From Bolinopsis microptera (lineage: Eukaryota; Ctenophora; Tentaculata; Lobata; Bolinopsidae), in contig NC_087078.1 in NCBI RefSeq assembly GCF_026151205.1, positions 1,092,175 through 1,156,174 on the forward strand: 64,000 nucleotides of DNA, given 5' to 3'. The notes below the pieces were generated by a model that saw only the letters and a program-made list of their open reading frames with translations, searched no databases and had not been told where the DNA came from. The position numbers and the translations under genes are program-made. Shown piece by piece: positions 1-10,879 of the stretch (position 1 is its first letter; every line of letters begins with the position of its first letter).

Positions 1-3000
1 GCTGATTGGTTTATACCAGTCATGTGTTACAAGTCTGCACGCTGATTGGTTTATACCAGTCATGTGTTACAAGTCTGCACGCTGATTGGTTTATACCAGT
101 CATGTGTTACAAGTCTGCACGCTGATTGGTTTATACCAGTCATGTGTTACAAGTCTGCACGCTGATTGGTTTATACCAGTCATGCGTTACAAGTCTTCAC
201 GCTGATTGGTTTATACCAGTCATGTGTTACAAGTCTGCACGCTGATTGGTTTATACCAGTCATGTGTTACAAGTCTGCACGCTGATTGGTTTATACCAGT
301 CATGTGTTACAAGTCTGCACGCTGATTGGTTTAAACCAGTCATGTGTTACAAGTCTGCACGCTGATTGGTTTATACCAGTCATGTGTTACAAGTCTGCAC
401 GCTGATTGGTTTATACCAGTCATGTGTTACAAGTCTGCACGCTGATTGGTTTATACCAGTCATGTGTTACAAGTCTGCACGCTGATTGGTTTATACCAGT
501 CATGTGTTACAAGTCTGCACGCTGATTGGTTTATACCAGTCATGTGTTACAAGTCTGCACGCTGATTGGTCTATACCAGTCATGTGTTACAAGTCTTCAC
601 GCTGATTGGTTTATACCAGTCATGTGTTACAAGTCTTCACGCTGATTGGTTTATACCAGTCATGTGTTACAAGTCTGCACGCTGATTGGTTTATACCAGT
701 CATGTGTTACAAGTCTGCACGCTGATTGGTTCAGCGCTGTCATGTGTTACAAGTCTGCACGCTGATTGGTTCAGCGCTGTCATGTGTTACAAGTCTTCAC
801 GCTGATTGGTTTATACCAGTCATGTGTTACAAGTCTGCACGCTGATTGGTTTATACCAGTCATGTGTTACAAGTCTGCACGCTGATTGGTTTATACCAGT
901 CATGTGTTACAAGTCTGCACGCTGATTGGTTTATACCAGTCATGTGTTACAAGTCTGCACGCTGATTGGTTTATACCAGTCATGTGTTACAAGTCTGCAC
1001 GCTGATTGGTTTATACCAGTCATGTGTTACAAGTCTTCACGCTGATTGGTTTATACCAGTCATGTGTTACAAGTCTGCACGCTGATTGGTTTATACCAGT
1101 CATGTGTTACAAGTCTGCACGCTGATTGGTTTATACCAGTCATGTGTTACAAGTCTGCACGCTGATTGGTTTATACCAGTCATGTGTTACAAGTCTGCAC
1201 GCTGATTGGTTTATACCAGTCATGTGTTACAAGTCTTCACGCTGATTGGTTCATACCAGTCATGTGTTACAAGTCTGCACGCTGATTGGTTTATACCAGT
1301 CATGTGTTACAAGTCTGCACGCTGATTGGTTTATACCAGTCATGTGTTACAAGTCTGCACGCTGATTGGTTTATACCAGTCATGTGTTACAAGTCTGCAC
1401 GCTGATTGGTTTATACCAATCATGTGTTACAAGTCTGCACGCTGATTGGTTTATACCAGTCATGTGTTACAAGTCTTCACGCTGATTGGTTTATACCAGT
1501 CATGTGTTACAAGTCTGCACGCTGATTGGTTTATACCAGTCATGTGTTACAAGTCTGCACGCTGATTGGTTTATACCAGTCATGTGTTACAAGTCTTCAC
1601 GCTGATTGGTTTATACCAGTCATGTGTTACAAGTCTGCACGCTGATTGGTTTATACCAGTCATGTGTTACAAGTCTGCACGCTGATTGGTTTATACCAGT
1701 CATGTGTTACAAGTCTGCACGCTGATTGGTTTATACCAGTCATGTGTTACAAGTCTTCACGCTGATTGGTTTATACCAGTCATGTGTTACAAGTCTGCAC
1801 GCTGATTGGTTTATACCAGTCATGTGTTACAAGTCTGCACGCTGATTGGTTTATACCAGTCATGTGTTACAAGTCTTCACGCTGATTGGTTTATACCAGT
1901 CATGTGTTACAAGTCTGCACGCTGATTGGTTTATACCAGTCATGTGTTACAAGTCTGCACGCTGATTGGTTTATACCAGTCATGTGTTACAAGTCTGCAC
2001 GCTGATTGGTTTATACCAGTCATGTGTTACAAGTCTTCACGCTGATTGGTTCATACCAGTCATGTGTTACAAGTCTTCACGCTGATTGGTTCATACCAGT
2101 CATGTGTTACAAGTCTGCACGCTGATTGGTTTATACCAGTCATGTGTTACAAGTCTGCACGCTGATTGGTTTATACCAGTCATGTGTTACAAGTCTGCAC
2201 GCTGATTGGTTTATACCAGTCATGTGTTACAAGTCTGCACGCTGATTGGTTTATACCAGTCATGTGTTACAAGTCTGCACGCTGATTGGTTCATACCAGT
2301 CATGTGTTACAAGTCTGCACGCTGATTGGTTCATACCAGTCATGTGTTACAAGTCTGCACGCTGATTGGTTTATACCAGTCATGTGTTACAAGTCTGCAC
2401 GCTGATTGGTTTATACCAGTCATGTGTTACAAGTCTGCACGCTGATTGGTTTGTACCAGTCATGTGTTACAAGTCTGCACGCTGATTGGTTTATACCAGT
2501 CATGTGTTACAAGTCTGCACGCTGATTGGTTTATACCAGTCATGTGTTACAAGTCTGCACGCTGATTGGTTTATACCAGTCATGTGTTACAAGTCTGCAC
2601 GCTGATTGGTTTATACCAGTCATGTGTTACAAGTCTTCACGCTGATTGGTTTATACCAGTCATGTGTTACAAGTCTGCACGCTGATTGGTTTATACCAGT
2701 CATGTGTTACAAGTCTGCACGCTGATTGGTTTATACCAGTCATGTGTTATAAGTCTGCACGCTGATTGGTTTATACCAGTCATGTGTTATAAGTCTGCAC
2801 GCTGATTGGTTTATACCAGTCATGTGTTACAAGTCTGCACGCTGATTGGTTTATACCAGTCCTGTGTTACAAGTCTGCACGCTGATTGGTTTATACCAGT
2901 CATGTGTTACAAGTCTGCACGCTGATTGGTTCAGCGCTGTCATGTGTTACAAGTCTGCACGCTGATTGGTTTATACCAGTCATGTGTTACAAGTCTGCAC

Positions 3001-3102
3001 GCTGATTGGTTTATACCAGTCATGTGTTACAAGTCTGCACGCTGATTGGTTTATACCAGTCATGTGTTACAAGTCTGCACGCTGATTGGTTAAGCGCTGT
3101 CA
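1..3102. repeat. 40-bp satellite/minisatellite array
   Basis: About 77 head-to-tail copies of a 40-bp unit starting GCTGATTGGTTTATACCAGT, plus a partial unit ending near 3,102. The array is already in progress at base 1, so it continues outside the window. Most units differ by zero to two bases, commonly G or T at unit position 36. Units at 721-800 and 2,921-2,960 carry a TCAGCGCTGT variant in place of TTATACCAGT, and the terminal partial unit has the related TAAGCGCTGT. Short reading frames across it are by-products of the repeat. Confidence 0.98.
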
Positions 3103-3260
3103 CTTTTGGAAACAAAAGTCCTCCGCTTGGGATGGTCACAGTTGAAAGAGGCCGCAGTAAAGTTAAACCAAGTGTCAAATATTACTGATATTGCACTTAT
3201 TCAAATATTCAATGGGTTTCTCACAATACTTGTGAGCGTTGTGTTAAAAACACACATAGG

Positions 3261-3316
3261 GAACTTCACTAGAACTTCACTAGAACTTCACTAGAACTTC
3301 AATAGAACTTCAATAG
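3261..3316. repeat. 12-bp tandem repeat
   Basis: Four to five copies of a 12-bp unit (AGAACTTCACTA, the last copies with CAATA). It is followed by two imperfect copies of TTTGCAGACAGGAAAGTG around 3,317-3,370. Simple local duplication with no sign of function. Confidence 0.85.
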
Positions 3317-3370
3317 TTTGCAGACAGGAAAGTGGACAGGAAGGTTTATAGTTTGCAGACAGGAAAGTGA

Positions 3371-5126
3371 ACAGGAATCAAAGGTTAAAGACAATGACTG
3401 CAGAGGAGTGTTACTTCACTGTTGGAATTGTTACGTCACTGTTAAGGCAGTTATGTGACCCATATTACGTTATTTACAACACTTTATGTCCAGGTATTAA
3501 CATGATATGTTAATAGTGTCTACATTTAATAACAATAATTACAATCTATTATTAACATTAAACTGGTCGTTTTAACTTTTATCAACGCTTAACAATGTAA
3601 GTAACAACGCCACGACATAAGCTCATCTCCAGTACCTACTCCCATCAGAAGATGAGGGGCCTCATGTCTAGATATTTTCTGCAAAAACCTAACAAATATG
3701 CAGCCCGTCACCAGTCCCCACCTTCTTGTACCCCTAGTTGCAACTTCTATAATTAACATTTGACAGTGACTGGCCGCCACGGCCCAGTAAGGCTCTAAGC
3801 TGTTAAAACTAAAAACAGCTTTACTTTGTGGTAGGACCCTTCTACTGCTTCACGGTGATGAAATATGTTAGAGGGGTTGCAGAAGTGCTGATAAATTTAA
3901 AGTCTGCGAGATAAGGAACAAGATAGGGACTAGGGGTGAGGTTAGGTTGAAACACATGCTGACATGGTGAGACGAAGCAGTAATAGTACTCTTCTTCACA
4001 CTCCCCGCTGTCTTGTAGCAGTATCAGTATTATACAGGTTGTGGGTTTGTAGGCCTCCTTAATGGGTGGCCTAATTGTCCGCCAGGCTTTCCTGTTTTCT
4101 TGTTTGCCAGGTACTAGTTATCGTCTACAGCCTCCCTGCAGTATCTCCTTACTCCTTACAGGTGCTGCGCGGCTCACACTGCAACAGGGGTTTGCAGTAA
4201 ATGAGGCACCCATAAAGGTTACATATAGGATACAGTGTGTTGCTTTACTTGCTCTAATTTATCTCATATCTGTGTTAGTAGCGTTCTGTTTTTCAGCCTT
4301 GAACTGATAATGAGGAATTTGTTCTAAAAGGCAAATCTAATTAACTGCTATTCCAGTTTGTATATGTCTACTTTATGTGTGAGAAATTTATATGCTCGGT
4401 ACTATGTCGTGTTAGTTCTTGTATTTTGTAAGGAATTTTTATGAGCGTAGGATATTGCTGACGTTAAAATGAGTTAAAAACGTTTAATAGATTGACAAAT
4501 CATTAAGTACTTTGTGGTGAACTGCGATAGGCCGTTCATCACAAAGTACTCTAACGTATTCTCCAAACGATACTTTTACACTGCCGAAAGTTTTTGAATT
4601 GCTGTACAAAAAAGTTTCGATAAAATAGTTATAAAATATAAGGCATTTTTTCTGTGTGCGTTGAATACATTTCACAGCAATACTCGTCAACAAGTCAACA
4701 TAAGTTACTATTACTACACTTATGTCTTATATTTTAAACTCTTTATGACGTTTTATGACGAAACAGTCTCCACCTAAACAGCCTCCACCTTGACGGACAC
4801 TTTACCTATGACTTTATTATGACTAGTAAACATGTGTTAACTATATAATAGTCGGATCAGAACCGCAACCTATTAGTTATTAACTGTTCTTGTTTTGCGG
4901 GAATGTTATTCAATTAGTCTTGTGTAATTAAAGTAAAATTCGCCAGTTACATTAAGATAGTATTTTGTCCAACATTTGTTATTATCCAGAAGCCAATAGC
5001 TTCAAATGCTATTCAAAACGTGGCTTCACTCTTCAATTATGTTTCTTAGTTGTTATATCAACTAATGAATTAGTAAAATATTTGTAAGATAATAACTTAA
5101 TTGACTTAACAACTTCCCCTGCACCA
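3371..5126. other. Non-coding stretch upstream of the Ly6-like gene
   Basis: AT-rich sequence without a convincing gene or repeat. The short open frames here lack codon or splice support. The 3' end, AACTTCCCCTGCACCAG, looks like a pyrimidine-rich 3' splice site just before the ATG at 5,131, so part of this stretch may be a 5'UTR intron of the downstream gene. Confidence 0.5.
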
Positions 5127-5130
5127 GGTA

Positions 5131-5658
5131 ATGTTAATACTACTGCTGATCCTCCCGACAACAATATACTCCAGACGGCTCCAGCAGTGTGTACAAGGTT
5201 ACCAGCGAGATAGCCACAACCTCACCGACCTCAAGCTCTTTTGGTGCTCCAGCACCGCTATCTCACACTGTTACACGCAGCGAACACGCCTGGAAGACGA
5301 CCCCCAGCACACCTTTAGTTTCATGTATGGCTGTGGGCTCTGTGCTACAGTGCACACTCCCCCTGACTACCTTGAGAGGGAATGTCAGGAATGTGACGAT
5401 GACGAGTGTAACACTCCGCACGACTTCTGGAATATGGAGTACGCTGAGTTCCCTAATGAAGACGAGGAGGAGCCGGTGAAGAATTTTGTATCTTTTAGGG
5501 AGGGCAAGTCTTTCTCACAGTACGAGGCCATGGCAGAACCCTTTCTATGGGCCCTACCTGTTGCTATTTTAGGGATTGTGCTTTGCTTGGTAGTTTATAC
5601 TATTGTGTGGGCAAATGCTTCAGCGTGGTACTCTGAGTGCGTCAGATTCATGAATTAA
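5131..5658 (+). CDS. Ly6/uPAR-like (three-finger) single-pass membrane protein
   Basis: An open frame of 175 codons. Residues 1-14 are strongly hydrophobic (MLILLLILPTTIYS) and fit a signal peptide. The ectodomain (about 15-96) has eight cysteines, C20, C39, C47, C68, C71, C85, C88 and C93, ending in the C-x2-C-x4-C-N pattern (C93-N94) that closes three-finger/Ly6 domains. The usual CxxC near the N-terminus is absent, so the assignment is by pattern only. N30-L-T is a glycosylation sequon. An acidic linker (103-114) leads to one membrane span at about 138-161 and a short tail. The ATG lies four bases after a likely splice acceptor (…TGCACCAG), suggesting a 5'UTR intron. Such proteins usually sit at the cell surface as receptors or modulators, but the ligand is unknown. 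It could instead be an unrelated cysteine-rich type I membrane protein. Confidence 0.7.
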   Translation: MLILLLILPTTIYSRRLQQCVQGYQRDSHNLTDLKLFWCSSTAISHCYTQRTRLEDDPQHTFSFMYGCGLCATVHTPPDYLERECQECDDDECNTPHDFWNMEYAEFPNEDEEEPVKNFVSFREGKSFSQYEAMAEPFLWALPVAILGIVLCLVVYTIVWANASAWYSECVRFMN

Positions 5659-5713
5659 CAGATCACAGAGGTTAAAACTTTATCTTCTGGTACGTTCTGA
5701 GTGCGTCAGATTC
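5633..5713. repeat. Short direct duplication at the 3' end of the Ly6-like gene
   Basis: The 17-mer CTGAGTGCGTCAGATTC spans the last coding bases (5,633-5,649) and recurs at 5,697-5,713, just past the stop codon. A small local duplication with no clear role. Confidence 0.7.
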
Positions 5714-5729
5714 TTCAGCAACTTCTTGT

Positions 5730-6400
5730 CTTGGTGGCACATCTACATGTTTAGCAGAGTGGTACCCAACACTCCAAGAACCAGTTGTGGATTGACAACT
5801 TCACTACTTCACTACTTCAGCCACCATTTTCACAGTCTCCGGACCCTAACACTTCTTAACACGGAGACACGCGCACAGCTCACAAGTCACAACATCATTA
5901 CTATTTATAACTACATTAAATTGTGTTGATGATGCGTGGAGATTCTCATCTAATACTACTACTATACGTGTTAGCCGGCGGGAAAACTGTTCTGGAATTA
6001 TTCATTTGGCGGGAAGAAGTGAAAGCAGAGATTTCCCTGATTCTTCAGCTAAGTTTGCCATCAAGACGAACACTATTCTCACAGGCGCCAACAGGTGCTG
6101 ATTGCTGAACAGTCAGCCAAAATACCATGTCATAATGTAAATATACACTGGATGGTTGGGTGTTATACAGCGCATATTATATAGCAATTTGGAACCCTAC
6201 GGTTAATGTAAAATATCTGTGTTTTACTGGACAATTGTGTGCTATAACATTTTCACCGACTAGTATACCTTACGACTTTTGTGGGATCTTTATTTATTTA
6301 TTATCTTTTACTGAATGAATGTTTAGTAACTAACATTGTAATTTAAATGCTTTAAAAAATCCAAAAAAAGTAAGAATTAAAAATTCAGTATTACAAAAAA
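5730..6400. other. Non-coding stretch after the Ly6-like gene
   Basis: Likely 3'UTR and intergenic DNA. An ATTAAA hexamer lies near 5,914 and could serve as a weak poly(A) signal. No other gene or repeat is seen. Confidence 0.4.
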
Positions 6401-6445
6401 GTGCAAAACGACACGTGCAAAACAACACGTGCAAAACGACACGTG
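6401..6445. repeat. Short ACACGTGCAAAACG repeats
   Basis: Three imperfect copies of a 17-bp unit containing ACACGTGCAAAAC. A simple tandem repeat. The minus-strand frame that crosses it (6,377-6,832) is repeat-driven and unlikely to be a gene. Confidence 0.75.
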
Positions 6446-6608
6446 CATTGCCTCACCATGCCTGCATTGCTTGTTGAGTTTGTTGAGGACCTTACATCGC
6501 TCCCAGACCCCGCGAACTAGCATATCACCACGGGCTCGGTAGTTACAGTGCTTACAACGAATAACAACATCAGTTCTCTGCTGCACACCACGGTGGTGGT
6601 GGGGTCGC

Positions 6609-6706
6609 GGTACCACACCACACTTGCACGTGCAGGTGCGTGGTACCACACCACACTTGCACGTGCAGGCGCGCGGTACCACACCACACTTGCACGTGCG
6701 CTGTTT
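6609..6706. repeat. 33-bp tandem repeat, three copies
   Basis: Units begin at 6,609, 6,642 and 6,675 with GGTACCACACCACACTTGCA. Each contains the palindrome TGCACGTGCA. The unit length is divisible by three, which keeps a shadow frame open on both strands. Confidence 0.9.
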
Positions 6707-6839
6707 ACGCACGTGGTCCCTCACACGGGACCAGGATTGACCAATCATTGGTGAAATGGTAATATCACGTGTGCAACAACAGGTCCTTTCACCACGGAGT
6801 GATATTACATGCAGTTTACAAGGTTCTAACAAAACACAG

Positions 6840-9420
6840 CAGTAGATGCGGGATATAAAGATAACTAATTACTATCGTTATATATACCCGACACAAAATA
6901 ACTGAGCAAAACCAGAAATATCCAACGTCTCTCTGGTGGCTGGTCTGTTAGTGCTTATAAATTGGTGGATGCCAAGCAACAGCTGACGCTACTAACCGAT
7001 ATGGTGCTGAAATGTGCTCAAATTTTGCTACAAATATAAAGAAATATAATAATATTCACGTGGCACATAACAAAGCTAGCTAACAATTACAAGACCCACA
7101 TATAGCAATGATTTAATACGATCATAGCCCAAATATTCAGGCTCCCAGGTCAATCAGCTCACCGGCAAACAATATAGCCTTGTACATAGATCCCAACCAC
7201 TCAAAACAAAGACAGATCGTGTCAAAAATAAAAGGGCGGATTTGTCAAATGTGACAGTGAATTCCTTCACAAGATGCTTGCTATAGGAGCCCTCAAATAA
7301 CTGGAACAAAAGGAAAGACGGCTGTAGCAGCTGAATATTTGAATTGTGATGTGTAACAAGCAGTCAACCACGTGAGAAGAAGTGCTCCTTCATCAATGTT
7401 ATAGTTGTGAACGTTTCTTGTTTTTGTGACAAACATCACGCAGCTACCTGGCAAGGACACCACACGCTTTATCTCGCTCTCATTCATACTCGTTCTTATA
7501 GCGGGCCACTAATTTATTGTTATCGTGTACATATTATCCACATATAATAACAACTGTGTACTCTTTGTTTAGTGCTTTAACAAGCATTATAGTTGGCATG
7601 TATCATGCTGAGCAGTGCAGTCTACCCTTAATAGCTACATTATAGGTTACAAGTTACCGGCCTTATTTCAAGTATTTAGTACACCTAAATAATTTCAATA
7701 TCTTGGGGTGCGCCTAATCTTATATTACCCAAGATCAAAGAGAATAAGCAACTATCTCACTTAGTACAGTTCTCTTACACGCTCACATTATAATACAACT
7801 AGATGTTATTATGAAGGAGCAAGATGAGATTACTTCACATCTCATTAGACGATTACACGGGAGAGGATTCTAGAAGATGGGGCAGAGTATTGACAATACA
7901 CACATCTCCACCAACTACTACACGTGCACACAATAACATACTCCACATATCCACTAATCATACTACACATGAGTATAATAACACACCACGTATAATACCA
8001 CCCTTACTTAGCACATTATAACACTGCAACATTAACCTCCTACCACCATATTGAGCACAATATTGCAACACAGACGCCCACACAGCCCCCACACGGCCCC
8101 CACACAGCCCCCACACAGCCCCAACACAGCCCCCACACGGCATCAAGTACCTTACAGAGGTTCTGTCATTACACAACACGGTTACCTAATATTACTGCAG
8201 AGCATTACAACCCTCACAGATGCGGGGGGTGTGGTACAGTAATGACAATGTATCATTATAATAATACGTAAACACACCGAGACACACCACATCAAATGCC
8301 TTACAAATGTTAAGCAATGAACTTTTATATTTATCTTAGGATAGATAACATCTATAATAGGGAGAAAAACTAAAATTAAACTTTAATAAAGTATTATAAG
8401 AGTTTTTACAGCGATATAAAACTGATACGAAACTAATATAAAAGTACGGCACAAAACAAGAAAACTGTTTGTTAATATGAGCCAGCATTCGTGTTAGTAG
8501 CATTCGTGTGTACTAACCAACGAACGGTCCATCAATCAACAATCATTTATGCAAATTATAAAATTAGGCTATATACGAAAGAATTACGGTTACCGTTCAT
8601 ATTATGGGTGTGACATTATCATAATAATTGTACGTCAGATACAGATTATACTATTATAGGCTTGATATATACAGTGAGGCTGTGAGGCGTTAGCAATAAC
8701 ACACACGGTTACCATGACAACGTAATACAATGTAAAACTGGTCAGGATACTACACAGATAACGTTAAAGTACATAATATAATACGGAGTGAATATATCCT
8801 GTATAGAGAAGAAAAGGAGGAGTAAAGTCACGAGTACTGGTAAGATGAGAGGAGGAGATTAAGAGGAGTCATCACACAAGAACATGTGACGGGTTCAGCG
8901 GACCGTAACACTCAACACTGTAGCGGAGGAGAGGAGTTCACTAACCATCTATAGTAGTACAAATTGAGGGTAAATAGGAGGTAATTGGGGAGCAGCTTCC
9001 AAATAAGCAGTTAAACACAAATAACAACACACACCTGGAGTCACTATCAGAATGGGCGGGTCCAAAGTAGCACTCATTCGCCAAGGTCCCTCTAAAACCG
9101 GGGATCACACAACTCTACAACTCTACAACTCTACTGTACACTATCACTACACTAGAGGGGCACGGAAATAGAAAGCGGCTAAAGACAAGCGGAGGAGTAT
9201 ATTATAAAGGAGTATTATAAAGCAAGAGAGAGGGGGACAAGACAGGGGGAGTTGCGGCGACTAAGAAAAGTGATGTAAGGTACAATAGTGACATACAGGG
9301 TTACAATGTGTTATACAGGTAACAGTTGTAGTGAGCTGTTATACAGGAGGTATTATTGTTAATACATGTGGGGAACTCTTACAATAACAGCGGAACACTA
9401 AACCTGATCAACAATCACAC
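6840..9420. other. Intergenic stretch, no supported gene
   Basis: AT-rich DNA with scattered short frames but no frame with convincing splice sites or family similarity. It holds a short C-rich minisatellite (8,072-8,140, about 10-bp units of ACACAGCCCC type). A 39-codon frame starting MGGSKVALIRQ lies at 9,052 on the plus strand but has no other support. Confidence 0.5.
8072..8140. repeat. CCCCCACACAG minisatellite
   Basis: Six to seven imperfect copies of a 10-11-bp C-rich unit (CAGCCCCCACA). Simple sequence. Confidence 0.85.
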
Positions 9421-9431
9421 TGAACACTACT

Positions 9432-9672
9432 ATAGTATAGAGTACTACTACTATAATATAGAGTACTACTACTATAATATAGAGTACTACTACTATAATA
9501 TAGAGTACTACTACTATAATATCATACTACTATAATATAGAGTACTACTTCTATAATATAGAGTACTACTACTATAATATCATACTACTATAATATAGAG
9601 TACTACTTCTATAATATAGAGTACTACTACTATAGTATCATACTACTACTATAATATAGAGTACTACTACTA
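9432..9672. repeat. TATAATATAGAGTACTACTAC minisatellite
   Basis: About eleven copies of a roughly 20-bp unit with internal deletions. It directly abuts the dispersed repeat at 9,672. Confidence 0.9.
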
Positions 9673-9990
9673 TCTTACTATATATAAAGCGAGACGATAT
9701 ATATATATATATATATCTGTGCCATTTTACTGACACCACGGCATCAACTTTAACGCGACTTTCCGCAAAAACCGTAAAAGATATACAACTGGAACTTTTT
9801 TGGCTGGGTCAAATGCTTTAATGGCCTTCAAATCAGCATGAAAAAATAAAAAATTGGCCAAGGAATAATGATTTTAGAGCCTAAAATTTGGACCCCCAAG
9901 TGGTGTCAAAAACGCCAATTAAATAGGTAATAATTATTTTAGTATTTTGAGTCTTGACACCGTTTAGGGTTATATTATACGGGTTCCTGC
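9672..9990 (+). repeat. Dispersed repeat, copy 1 (second copy at 34,299-34,651)
   Basis: This stretch matches the reverse complement of 34,299-34,651 across its full length, from CTTACTATATATAAAGCGAGACGAT through an (AT)n run to ACGGGTTCCTGC. The copies differ by many substitutions and small indels, and their flanks do not match, so this is a discrete interspersed repeat. No open frame or clear TIR. The other copy lies inside the 3' region of LINE A. The class (SINE or MITE) is undetermined. Confidence 0.75.
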
Positions 9991-9999
9991 TAGTAACAT

Positions 10000-10800
10000 A
10001 GAGTACTACTAGACTACTGTACTATACTACTTATCATAGAGATAACCAATAACCGTTTATTGATCATGAGGCGGTGTCTTACTCAAACAAGATGACAGTG
10101 GCTTCAAAACACAAAATGTAGACTACCAATCAGTGTGACAGCGGAGAATGAGCTTGTATCGTTACAAATGTAATGAATCATTAGTCGGTTTATTTTACCT
10201 GGTATTTATATGATTTATTAAATAGTCTGTAGACTTCATGTAAATATCATAGTTTTATACTTCAGCTACGTTAAACGTGCAGAGACTGTAAAGTGTATAA
10301 ACTTAAGTAAAGCAGACTGTTTAGTCTAAACTACTGTCTACTCACCCACTGTTAATGACGTTGGTTGGTGACGGACGAATACGAGGCTAATTGAGTTGCT
10401 GAACTTAACGGTTTTACTACAACTACTAGTAGTTTTACTACAACTACTAGTAGTAAAACTCATCGCACTACTAGTTGGACTGTTGTCAAGTTAAGTAACA
10501 CAGCGGAGTCACTCAGTTCCTAACTTTACACAAACCGATAAACAAATTGACCACGATTCAAGAGAAAGAGAACCAAATTGGGTCGTAACAGGAGATGGGA
10601 TTATCTAATATTGGAGGAATAAAGTATCAGATTGTAAACCAGGGCATGAGCTCATAACTGCATAATATATTAGAATTAATACAGTGCTTTCATCAGAACG
10701 AGGCGTTTACGCTCGGTGCTCCGTGGTTGCGAGCACTGATGGTTACTGTTGCTTGGTTACTAAAATTACTGGTTACTAGGATTGCTGGTCACCAGGATTA
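10000..10800. other. Intergenic stretch with a small palindrome
   Basis: No gene. It contains two tandem copies of TTTTACTACAACTACTAGTAG at 10,423-10,455 followed by an inverted partial copy (…ACTAGTAGTAAAAC), so it can fold into a short hairpin. Around 10,730-10,808 there are degenerate GGTTACT / GGATTACTGG repeats. Confidence 0.5.
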
Positions 10801-10813
10801 CTGGTTACTGTTC

Positions 10814-10819
10814 TTTATT
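10814..10819 (-). terminator. Poly(A) signal AATAAA of the minus-strand host gene
   Basis: AATAAA on the minus strand, about 61 bases past the stop codon at 10,880. This is the usual position for a short animal 3'UTR. Confidence 0.6.
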
Positions 10820-10879
10820 CTGCCCTCTCTCTCTTAACTTGATAAATACATGATTATGTTAATCAACTTAACAATCCTA

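Noticed and set aside
6377-6832. Cys-rich 151-codon minus-strand frame (CKCGVVPR repeats)
   Set aside because: Driven by the 33-bp repeat and flanking simple sequence; no signal peptide or splice support.
7293-7487. Minus-strand 64-codon frame starting MNESEIKRVV
   Set aside because: A possible GT donor exists but no partner exon; not supported.
9052-9168. 39-codon frame starting MGGSKVALIRQ, myristoylation-like start
   Set aside because: Too short, no neighbour exons, no family; could be chance.
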